Shown here: positions 1-4,976 of the stretch, one piece after another
Numbering within the stretch: position 1 is the stretch's first letter
Layout of the letters: every line of letters starts with the position of its first letter
Assembly (NCBI GenBank): GCA_018268695.1
Contig: JAFDWD010000767.1
Coordinates: forward strand, 1-6,767
Length of the DNA: 6,767 nucleotides
Source of the DNA: Actinomycetota bacterium
Lineage (GTDB): Bacteria > Actinomycetota > Thermoleophilia > Solirubrobacterales > 70-9
Direction: 5' to 3'
The notes under the pieces: model-generated
Told to the model about the DNA's origin: nothing
Database searches by the model: none
The model's input: only the letters and a program-made list of their open reading frames with translations
Made by a program: the position numbers and the translations under genes

Positions 1-41
1 CGGGTAGCTTGGGACGGGTGCCCGAGGACGCCACCAAGCCG

Positions 42-1253
42 ATGTCGCGCAAGCTGATCGCGCTGCTCGCGATCGGCACCGGCGCCACCGTCGCCAACCT
101 CTACTACGCACAGCCGCTGCTCGACGTGATCGCGTCGAACTTCGGCGTCTCCGACGGCACCGCGGGGCTGTTGGTGACGACGTCGCAGGTCTTCTACGGC
201 CTGGGGCTCGTCTTCCTCGCCCCGTTGAGCGACCTGCTCGACCGGCGCAAGCTCGTCTTCACCCTGCTGGCGATCAGCTGCCTGGCGCTGATCGGCGCCG
301 CGGCGGCGCCGCAGTTCCTCGTGCTCGCGCTGGCGATCGGGGTCGCCTCGGCCACCGCGGTGGTGGCCCAGATCCTCATCCCCTTCGCCAGCACGCTCGC
401 CCCGGAGGGCGAACGCGGCCACGTCGTCGGCCTCGTGATGGGTGGTCTGGTGACGGGGATCCTCCTCGCCCGCACCTTCGCCGGCCTGCTCGCCGCGGCG
501 ACGAGCTGGCGGGTCGTCTTCGCCGTTGCCGCGCTGGCGATGGCGGTCCTCGCCGTGGCGCTGTGGCAGGCGATGCCGGAGCGGCGCCCGTCGACCTCGC
601 TGCGCTACCGCGAGCTGCTCGTCAGCGTCGGCTCGCTGATCCGCCGCGAGCCGGTGCTGCGCCGGCGGATGGTCTACGGCGCCTGCGGCTTCGCCGGCTT
701 CAGCCTGGTCTGGACGACGCTCTCCTTCCTCCTCTCCGACCCGCCGTTCAACTTCGGCGAGGCCGAGATCGGCCTCTTCGGCCTGGCCGGCATGGCCGGC
801 GCGGTGGCCGCGATGCGGATGGGACGCCTCCACGACCGCGGCCACGGGCGCCTCGCTACCGGCGCGGTCCTCGCCGCGGTGCTCCTCAGCTGGCCGATCT
901 TCATCCTCGGCGAACACAGCGTCGTCGCGATCCTGGTCGGCCTCGCCGTCCTCGACTTCGGCGTGCAGGGACAGAACGTCCTCAGTCAGGGCGCGATCTA
1001 CGCGCTCGGCCGGGAGACGACGGGCCGGGTCACCACCGCCTACGTCACCTCCAACTTCACCGGCGGCGCGATCGGCTCCGCCGCCGGCTCCTTCGCCTGG
1101 AGCGTGGGAGGGTGGGGGGCCGTCTGCGGCGTCGGCGTCACCTTCGCCGGCATCGCGATGGCGCTCTGGCTCACCGAGCCCGGGCACCGCGCCAAGCGAA
1201 CCGACAGAGGGCGACGGCATGCCGCCACCGCCCTCCGCCGGTCGACCACCTAG
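42..1253 (+). CDS. MFS family transporter (probable efflux permease, 12 TM)
   Basis: This is a 403-residue inner-membrane permease of the major facilitator superfamily. It probably exports small molecules using the proton gradient, but its substrate cannot be read from the sequence. The N-terminus carries the ANLYYAQPLL signature of a large MFS group related to E. coli YgaY. Motif A lies between TM2 and TM3 (APLSDLLDRRK, about residues 60-70), and a weaker copy (GRLHDRGHGR) lies in the second half between TM8 and TM9. About twelve hydrophobic stretches fit the usual 400-residue fold. The tail is short and very basic (RAKRTDRGRRH). I chose ATG 42 because family members begin just before the first helix and a weak GAGGA lies at 24-28. 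In-frame TTG 9 and GTG 18 are alternatives, and the frame stays open to the window edge. The TAG stop lies in the left end of a long inverted repeat. The gene converges on phoA. Family assignment is confident; function is not. Confidence 0.9.
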   Translation: MSRKLIALLAIGTGATVANLYYAQPLLDVIASNFGVSDGTAGLLVTTSQVFYGLGLVFLAPLSDLLDRRKLVFTLLAISCLALIGAAAAPQFLVLALAIGVASATAVVAQILIPFASTLAPEGERGHVVGLVMGGLVTGILLARTFAGLLAAATSWRVVFAVAALAMAVLAVALWQAMPERRPSTSLRYRELLVSVGSLIRREPVLRRRMVYGACGFAGFSLVWTTLSFLLSDPPFNFGEAEIGLFGLAGMAGAVAAMRMGRLHDRGHGRLATGAVLAAVLLSWPIFILGEHSVVAILVGLAVLDFGVQGQNVLSQGAIYALGRETTGRVTTAYVTSNFTGGAIGSAAGSFAWSVGGWGAVCGVGVTFAGIAMALWLTEPGHRAKRTDRGRRHAATALRRSTT

Positions 1254-1418
1254 ACGATCGATCCCCGATTCCCGCGCGTCCGGATGACGCGCCTGGCGCT
1301 TCGCATCTCTGCGTCCTCGGGCTTGCCTTTGCCACCAGCAAAGGCTGCGCCCTGCGTCCTTGACCTGCTCGGCCAGGCGCGCCCCCGGCCACACGCGAAT
1401 CAGGAATCAAACGTCTAG
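1250..1418. repeat. 169-bp imperfect inverted repeat spanning the convergent stops
   Basis: The two ends are related by reverse complement. Reading inward, both start with CTAGACG. The outer 34 positions (1250-1283 against 1385-1418) match at 26, followed by a perfect 10-bp pair (CGCGCCTGGC at 1288-1297 with its complement at 1372-1381) and an inner 7-bp hairpin (1325-1331 with 1339-1345). The segments between the 10-bp pair and the inner hairpin do not pair; instead they share the direct repeat CTGCGTCCT at 1309-1317 and 1352-1360. The TAG stop of the MFS gene (1251-1253) and that of phoA (1417-1415) both sit in the terminal CTAG sequences. It could be a MITE-like element, a dispersed palindromic repeat, or a long bidirectional termination structure. 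No transposase is present and no target duplication is evident. Confidence 0.7.
1325..1345. terminator. Possible bidirectional terminator hairpin
   Basis: A perfect 7-bp stem, GCCTTTG/CAAAGGC, with a 7-nt loop lies at the middle of the gap between two convergent genes, 71 bases after the MFS stop and about 70 bases after the phoA stop. Neither strand has a following T run, so it does not fit a classic intrinsic terminator. Its central position within the longer inverted repeat is the main support for a termination role. Confidence 0.35.
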
Positions 1419-2824
1419 TGACCTGAGAGAGTCGTGAACAGGTCGGTGTGGTCGTTGGTGCCGAGCACCGCGAGCCCGCCCGGGCCGGCCGCCCAGACAG
1501 GGACGGCGGCGCCGGTGTGCTGCTGGCTCGGCGGCGTCCCGGCGGGCGCTTTACCCGCTTCGTAGCCGGCGGTGCCGTAGGTCAGGCTCAGCGTCTGACC
1601 GTCCTTCGTCGTCAGGTTGGTCGAGTAGCCGGTCGGGATGCCGGTGCCGCCCGAGTCCTCGCCGACGATCTGACTGGTGTGCGAGTGATCGGCGGTCACC
1701 ACGACAAGCGTGTCGGGGTGGTCTTCCTGGTAGTCGAGCGCGACCCCGATCGCCCGGTCGAAGGCGATCGTCTCGCCGATCTGACCGCAGGCGTTGGTGG
1801 CGTGGTCCTGCTTGTCGATCGAGGCACCCTCGACCTGGAGGAAGAACCCCTTGCGGTTGCCGCGCTGATCGAGCAGGTCGATCGCCCGCCGCGTCATCGC
1901 CGCCAGGCTCGGCTCGTTCGCCGGGCGCTGGCCTTCGGTGCACGGCGCCGGCGCGTTGCCCTTGCCGAGCGAGGCCGCCGGGCCGCTCCACTCCAGCGAC
2001 ATGTTCGAGTCGCTGAAGAGGCCGAGCACCGGTTTGTTCGCGGCGACCGTGGAGAGGCCGTCGGCATCGGTGACGTAACGGTAGCCCTGTTCGACCGCCT
2101 CTTCGACCACCGTCTTGCCGTCGTAGGGACCGCCGGCGACTTTGGCGTTGAAGCGGTTGCGGCCGCCGCCGAGGAGCACGTCGACCTTGTGGTCCACCAT
2201 CTGCTCGGCGATCGAGCCGAGACCGCCCGCGGCCTTCGTCTCGGTCGGGCAGGCGCCCATGTTCGCGGGGCCCTGGCAACCGCGTTGGGAGATGTGGGAC
2301 GCGAGCACCGCCGGGGTCGCGTCGGTGATCTCGGCGGTCGAGACGTCACCGACCTTCTTCCCTTCTTCCTGGGCGACCTCGAGGATCGTCTTGAGGTTCG
2401 GGCCGGGCACGGTGAGTTCGGTGCTGGGGCCCTGGGAGATCCGCTCGTCGATCGTTTTCTGACCGGTCGCCCAGGCGCTCCCGGTGGAGGCCGAGTCGGG
2501 GTCGTAGTCGGGCAGGTACGGCGACGCCGCGCCCGGCTTCACCGACCAGGTGGTGTCGAAGCCGGTGAACGGCATCCGGTCGACGTTCAGCGGGTTCATG
2601 ACCCCTTGGTAATAACGGGCGGCGGTGATCTCCTGGGTGCCCATGCCGTCGCCGAGCAGGAAGATCACGTTCTTCGGCTGCTTGTGCCTCAACGCCGACG
2701 CGACCGCCTTTTCGGTGGCGTCCTTGTGGGACCAGAACGAGCCGCCGGCTGCCGCGGTGGCAGCGACGACCGCCGAGATCGCGAGCATCACCACGCCCGC
2801 GACCGTAAGGCGCTTGCCTTTCAT
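1415..2824 (-). CDS. phoA: Alkaline phosphatase, E. coli PhoA type, exported
   Basis: This 469-residue phosphomonoesterase releases inorganic phosphate from organic esters outside the cytoplasmic membrane. Residues 1-27 form a Sec-type signal (basic MKGKR, then a hydrophobic core ending ATAAAGG). Numbering from ATG 2824, the zinc/magnesium enzyme residues of E. coli PhoA are all visible: D59 in LLGDGMG, nucleophile S111 in DSASTGSAWATG, D168/T170 in DAT, R181, E332 in VEGASIDKQDH with D337, K338 and H341, D379/H380 in TADH, and H436 in QQHTG. Four cysteines (C183, C192, C295, C346) sit where E. coli PhoA forms its two disulfides, fitting an oxidising extracytoplasmic site. The C-terminus (DHTDLFTTLSGH) ends a few residues earlier than in E. 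coli. I chose ATG 2824 because it begins the signal peptide and has GAGG four bases upstream; an in-frame GTG at 2893 would add 23 Arg-rich residues and hide the signal. Tandem 11-bp repeats upstream suggest PhoP-type control. Confidence 0.96.
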   Translation of the reverse strand: MKGKRLTVAGVVMLAISAVVAATAAAGGSFWSHKDATEKAVASALRHKQPKNVIFLLGDGMGTQEITAARYYQGVMNPLNVDRMPFTGFDTTWSVKPGAASPYLPDYDPDSASTGSAWATGQKTIDERISQGPSTELTVPGPNLKTILEVAQEEGKKVGDVSTAEITDATPAVLASHISQRGCQGPANMGACPTETKAAGGLGSIAEQMVDHKVDVLLGGGRNRFNAKVAGGPYDGKTVVEEAVEQGYRYVTDADGLSTVAANKPVLGLFSDSNMSLEWSGPAASLGKGNAPAPCTEGQRPANEPSLAAMTRRAIDLLDQRGNRKGFFLQVEGASIDKQDHATNACGQIGETIAFDRAIGVALDYQEDHPDTLVVVTADHSHTSQIVGEDSGGTGIPTGYSTNLTTKDGQTLSLTYGTAGYEAGKAPAGTPPSQQHTGAAVPVWAAGPGGLAVLGTNDHTDLFTTLSGH

Positions 2825-2827
2825 TTT

Positions 2828-2833
2828 CCCTCT
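2828..2833 (-). promoter_or_regulatory. Ribosome binding site of phoA
   Basis: AGAGGG on the minus strand ends three bases before ATG 2824; its GAGG core has a rather short 4-base spacer. It supports starting phoA at 2824 and not at the GTG at 2893, which has no comparable purine-rich site. Confidence 0.6.
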
Positions 2834-2893
2834 TTCAGTTGTTGGACGAGACTGACGAGACTGCGCCGTCAACCCTCGCCGCGACCCCCGCAC

Positions 2894-2937
2894 GAGATGT
2901 GGAAAATCCGTGTCGGTGACGTGAAGATTCGGTGACG
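2894..2937 (-). promoter_or_regulatory. Candidate PHO box: four tandem 11-bp units
   Basis: Read on the minus strand toward phoA, four consecutive 11-bp units each have CAC at positions 4-6: CGTCACCGAAT (2937-2927), CTTCACGTCAC (2926-2916), CGACACGGATT (2915-2905) and TTCCACATCTC (2904-2894). Direct repeats of a GTTCACC-like 7-mer with 4-bp spacers, an 11-bp period, are the known form of PhoP boxes in Streptomyces. Units 1 and 2 match that 7-mer at 5 of 7 positions, units 3 and 4 less well. The array ends 69 bp before the phoA ATG, a suitable place for an activator. I see no convincing -10 hexamer downstream; TTGACG at 2872-2867 is a possible -35. Assignment to PhoP is inference. Confidence 0.5.
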
Positions 2938-2952
2938 GGCGCGGGGAGGTGT

Positions 2953-2964
2953 CGCCCGCGGGCG
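2953..2964. terminator. GC palindrome after the flippase-like gene
   Basis: A perfect 12-bp palindrome, CGCCCGCGGGCG, lies 13 bp past the stop of the flippase-like gene and before the phoA promoter region. It could help end transcription of the upstream gene, but it has almost no loop and no T run. In such GC-rich DNA it may be chance. Confidence 0.2.
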
Positions 2965-2977
2965 CCGGCTTCCTGTC

Positions 2978-4135
2978 CTACGCCACCCGCTCCGGCTGAT
3001 CCTTCGCCCCATCCACGTCCCCGCCTCCGCGCTCCACCGACACCGGGTCCGCCCCGGGGACGACCGAGCCGGCCTGGCGGCGCTGGCGGCCCATGTCGGC
3101 GAGGCCGAGCGCGCCGAGGAGGAAGGGGACGCCGGCGTGGAAGACGCGGTAGAGGAGGATGCCGCCGACGGCGAGGCTGAGCGAGGAGCCGTAGAGGGTG
3201 AAGGCGCCGACGAGGCCGCCCTCAGCGCTGCCGGGCAGGGGGATGATCGCGCCCGCGTGGCCGATCGTGTAGGCGAGGACGAAGAGGCCGAGCGCCGGGC
3301 CGCCGCCGCCGAGCGCCTCGAAGGCGGCACCCATCGAGGCGACGTCGAAGGCGTAGTAGCCGATCGAGCCCGCGATCAGGAGGACTTCGCGGCGGCCGAG
3401 CACCATCTCGATGCTGGTGTCGACGGCGCCGACCAGCCAGGCCTGGGCGAGCGCGATCGCGCGGCGGAGCTTGCCGCCCTTGTTCGCGTCGAGCTGGGGG
3501 ATCGCCCGCGGGAGGACGATGATCGCGCCGACGATCAGCACCCCGGCGATCCCCGGGATCAGGGTCGCGGTGAGGTTGGCATCGCCGGGGAGGAGGTTGG
3601 CCGCCTCGAGCAGCCCGAAGACGATCAGCGCGCCGCCGCTGACGGCGCTGGTGACCAGGAAGAGGACGGCCGAGCGGCTGGCGGCGAACGCGGTGGGGAT
3701 GCCGGAGCGGATCAGGATCACGGCGCCGAGCGCGAGCCCGCCGCTGCCGCCGCTGGGGAGGAAGACGTTGGCGCTCTCCTCGACCACGCCGACGTCGAAG
3801 GACTCGCGCCAGCCGAGCCGCCGCTCGAAGGCGCCGCGCAGGGCGACGACGAAGCTCAGCACCGAGAGCAGCTGCAGGACGAAGGCGGCGATGACCCAGC
3901 CGGGCTCGGTGTTGGCGAAGCGATCGCGGATCGGCTCCAGGAAGGGGACCCAGATGACCGCCGCGGCGGCGAGCAAGGCGAGGCCGGCTGCGAGCGCGCC
4001 GTTGACGAAGATCGTGCGGCTTTCCGGCGCCTTCTGGCGCGCCGCTTCGACCTCCTCGGTGCAGTCGAGGCCGCGCTGCCGGAGCTCGGCGCAGGGGTCG
4101 TTCTGGTCAGGGGAGGGTTCTACGAACTGCAGCAC
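2978..4135 (-). CDS. Flippase-like / LPG-synthase TM domain family (UPF0104) membrane protein
   Basis: This 385-residue integral membrane protein belongs to the family shared by the transmembrane half of MprF (lysylphosphatidylglycerol synthase) and the UPF0104/YbhN proteins, which are implicated in lipid or glycolipid transfer. The support is a polytopic layout with hydrophobic stretches near residues 43-66, 80-100, 125-143, 153-182, 187-212, 251-275, 280-303 and 308-346. Two conserved-looking loops are also present: NVFLPSGGSGG (123-133) and IIPLPGSAEGG (297-307), a form of the family's PLPGG.G..E motif. No C-terminal aminoacyl-transfer domain follows, so it is not a complete MprF. A 40-residue soluble N-terminus carries two cysteines (C15, C25), and the tail (about 348-385) is polar. 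Start: GTG 4135 with AAAGGA seven bases upstream. It is divergent from the MarR gene and 153 bp ahead of phoA, whose own regulatory region lies between. The substrate is unknown. Confidence 0.85.
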   Translation of the reverse strand: MLQFVEPSPDQNDPCAELRQRGLDCTEEVEAARQKAPESRTIFVNGALAAGLALLAAAAVIWVPFLEPIRDRFANTEPGWVIAAFVLQLLSVLSFVVALRGAFERRLGWRESFDVGVVEESANVFLPSGGSGGLALGAVILIRSGIPTAFAASRSAVLFLVTSAVSGGALIVFGLLEAANLLPGDANLTATLIPGIAGVLIVGAIIVLPRAIPQLDANKGGKLRRAIALAQAWLVGAVDTSIEMVLGRREVLLIAGSIGYYAFDVASMGAAFEALGGGGPALGLFVLAYTIGHAGAIIPLPGSAEGGLVGAFTLYGSSLSLAVGGILLYRVFHAGVPFLLGALGLADMGRQRRQAGSVVPGADPVSVERGGGDVDGAKDQPERVA

Positions 4136-4142
4136 GCGTAGA

Positions 4143-4148
4143 TCCTTT
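4143..4148 (-). promoter_or_regulatory. Ribosome binding site of the flippase-like gene
   Basis: AAAGGA on the minus strand stands seven bases before the GTG at 4135. The good spacing decides in favour of this GTG start (GTG CTG CAG). Confidence 0.75.
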
Positions 4149-4200
4149 CTTCCCCAATCATTTATGAAACACCAACCTTATCGTGCTCTCATGCCGGCGA
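4149..4200. promoter_or_regulatory. Shared divergent promoter region with candidate operator
   Basis: The 65-bp gap between the flippase-like gene (-) and the MarR gene (+) contains the only clearly AT-richer stretch in its neighbourhood. It includes the small inverted repeat TCATTTATGA at 4158-4167 (4-bp arms, TT centre), a plausible but weak operator for the adjacent MarR protein. TATCGT at 4179-4184 fits a TANNNT -10 for the MarR gene, placing the transcript start near 4191. CATAAA on the minus strand (within 4161-4166) could be a -10 for the other gene. No good -35 boxes are seen. Confidence 0.35.
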
Positions 4201-4650
4201 ATGACGGTTGAAACGCCGACCGAACCCACCACTGATCTACCCGCTTCGGTCCTGATCGCTCGCGTGGCCCGCCTCGTGCGCTCGCGTCTCGACGCGGCGC
4301 TCGGCCCGAGCGAGCTCCGCCAGCGCCAGCTCGTCGCCCTCTCCTACCTGCGCGACCACGGCCCGGCCCGCCAGCAGGCGCTGGCCCAGAGCCTCTGCAT
4401 GGACGCCTCCAGCCTGGTCTGCCTTCTGAACGATCTCGAGGACCGAGACCTGATCGCCCGCCGCCGCGATCGCGAGGACCGCCGCCGCGGCATCCTCGAG
4501 CTGACCGACGGCGGACGCGCGGCGCTGGCCGAGAGCGACGCGCTCCTGGCCGCGATCGACGCCGAGATCCTCGCCGACCTCGACGACTCCGAGCGCGCCG
4601 ACCTCCGCGCCCTCCTCGGCCGCCTCCGCGGCGTCGGCCTGCCCACCTAG
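4201..4650 (+). CDS. MarR family winged-helix transcriptional regulator
   Basis: This 149-residue cytoplasmic DNA-binding protein probably acts as a dimeric repressor released by a small ligand or oxidant. Numbering from ATG 4201, an N-terminal dimerisation helix (about 14-36) precedes RQRQLVALSYLRDHG (about 41-55). A helix-turn-helix follows (RQQALAQSLCMDASSLVCLLNDLEDRDLI, about 57-85), then the typical wing DREDRRRGILELTDGGR (about 90-106) and a C-terminal dimerisation helix. The length is normal for the family. Two cysteines, C66 and C74, lie in or next to the recognition helix. The start is uncertain: ATG 4201 has no Shine-Dalgarno sequence but lies about 10 bases after the predicted transcript start; GTG 4183 would add MLSCRR. 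It is transcribed away from the flippase-like gene, the arrangement usual for a MarR regulator and its target, so it may control that gene and itself. Confidence 0.92.
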   Translation: MTVETPTEPTTDLPASVLIARVARLVRSRLDAALGPSELRQRQLVALSYLRDHGPARQQALAQSLCMDASSLVCLLNDLEDRDLIARRRDREDRRRGILELTDGGRAALAESDALLAAIDAEILADLDDSERADLRALLGRLRGVGLPT

Positions 4651-4679
4651 CCGCCGGTTTGACTCCATGGTCTCGCGGG

Positions 4680-4726
4680 GCCCCCTGCACGCTTGTCTCG
4701 CATAGCGAGACAAGCGTGCAGGGGGC
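4680..4726. repeat. Perfect 22-bp-arm hairpin with 3-nt loop
   Basis: Bases 4680-4701 are the exact reverse complement of 4705-4726, separated only by ATA. The arms begin GCCCCCTGCACGC and end TCTCGC at the loop. The hairpin starts 30 bases after the MarR stop. No T run follows on either strand, so it is not a classic intrinsic terminator, though a U-less terminator is possible. Other options are a processed small RNA, a cruciform recognised by a protein, or one copy of a dispersed palindromic element. The 7-mer GTCTCGC also occurs just upstream (4670-4676) and could compete for pairing with 4705-4711. Confidence 0.85.
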
Positions 4727-4859
4727 TGGCTGTGGCCGTGGCCGAGACGGCCGGGTCCTCGGGAGGGGATGAAGGATCGTCGCGTCCGGGTCACGCGAGG
4801 CGCACGCAAGAGACGCGGATCCGTGACGAGACTCGCAAGTCGTGCGGAAGAGCGTCAGA

Positions 4860-4912
4860 AGTCCTGAGTCCGGCACGTGTGGCAGATCACGCACGGACCC
4901 CTGTCTAGGACT
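4860..4912 (+). other. Imperfect three-tier stem, possible leader RNA element
   Basis: Three nested pairings are visible: AGTCCT (4860-4865) with AGGACT (4907-4912), GTCCG (4868-4872) with CGGAC (4894-4898), and CGTG (4876-4879) with CACG (4888-4891). Together they would form a 53-nt bulged stem-loop. It immediately precedes the hairpin at 4912-4928 and shares base 4912 with it. It matches no riboswitch consensus I recognise and could be chance in GC-rich DNA. Confidence 0.3.
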
Positions 4913-4943
4913 GCCGCCTTCGGCGGCACGACGCCCCGCCGAA
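4912..4943 (+). other. Two mutually exclusive hairpins upstream of the EamA gene
   Basis: Hairpin A pairs TGCCGCC (4912-4918) with GGCGGCA (4922-4928) around a 3-nt TTC loop. Hairpin B pairs TTCGGCGG (4919-4926) with CCGCCGAA (4936-4943) around a 9-nt loop. Both need GGCGG at 4922-4926, so only one can form at a time, as in attenuators and riboswitch expression platforms. This would matter only if transcription begins upstream of 4912; the -10-like box at 4965 suggests an alternative leaderless transcript that lacks both. Confidence 0.4.
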
Positions 4944-4947
4944 TCAA

Positions 4948-4976
4948 CCGCCCAGCCGCGCCACTAACTTGGGCGG
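4948..4976 (+). promoter_or_regulatory. Inverted repeat around -10 box, ending at the EamA start
   Basis: CCGCCCA (4948-4954) and TGGGCGG (4970-4976) are exact reverse complements, 15 bases apart, and the right arm abuts the GTG start at 4977. Between them TAACTT (4965-4970) fits the TANNNT -10 consensus and lies six bases before the GTG, the spacing expected for a leaderless mRNA starting at the G of the start codon. No -35 box is evident. As DNA the repeat could be an operator over the -10; as RNA from an upstream start it would lock away the bases just before the start codon. Confidence 0.45.

Larger units (their letters stand above)
4651..4976. other. 326-bp gene-free, structure-rich intergenic region
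   Basis: No credible gene lies between the MarR stop and the EamA start; the small open frame at 4693-4908 runs straight through the hairpin and has no family features. The gap holds the 22-bp-arm hairpin (4680-4726), a weak palindrome around CGGATCCG (4816-4823), an imperfect three-tier stem (4860-4912), two overlapping alternative hairpins (4912-4943), and an inverted repeat ending at the EamA start (4948-4976). Bases 4727-4859 otherwise show nothing I can name. Confidence 0.6.

Noticed and set aside
563..1363. A 266-codon plus-strand frame inside the MFS gene
   Set aside because: Arg/Pro-rich out-of-frame reading of the MFS sequence; the MFS frame carries the family motifs.
1250..1418. 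Integron attC site
   Set aside because: Size and imperfect symmetry are suggestive, but the ends lack the expected core-site sequences and no integron integrase or cassette array is present.
2825..2893. N-terminal extension of phoA to GTG 2893
   Set aside because: It would put 23 Arg-rich residues before a clear signal peptide, and ATG 2824 has its own ribosome binding site.
1448..2935. A 495-codon open frame opposite phoA
   Set aside because: It is a shadow of phoA's GC-biased codons: composition is dominated by V, R, A, G and D, no domain is visible, and phoA has every catalytic residue.
3137..4141. A 334-codon open frame opposite the flippase-like gene
   Set aside because: Extremely rich in E, D, A, G and R with no recognisable motif; it mirrors the codons of the true membrane protein gene.
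4680..4726. Classic intrinsic terminator for the MarR gene
   Set aside because: There is no T run after the stem on either strand; only a non-canonical terminator remains possible.
4693..4908. A 71-codon frame in the structured gap
   Set aside because: It translates through the perfect hairpin, has no ribosome binding site, and shows no family features.
4860..4976. A known guanidine (ykkC) or similar riboswitch upstream of the transporter
   Set aside because: I could not find the conserved sequence blocks of these classes; only generic stems are present.
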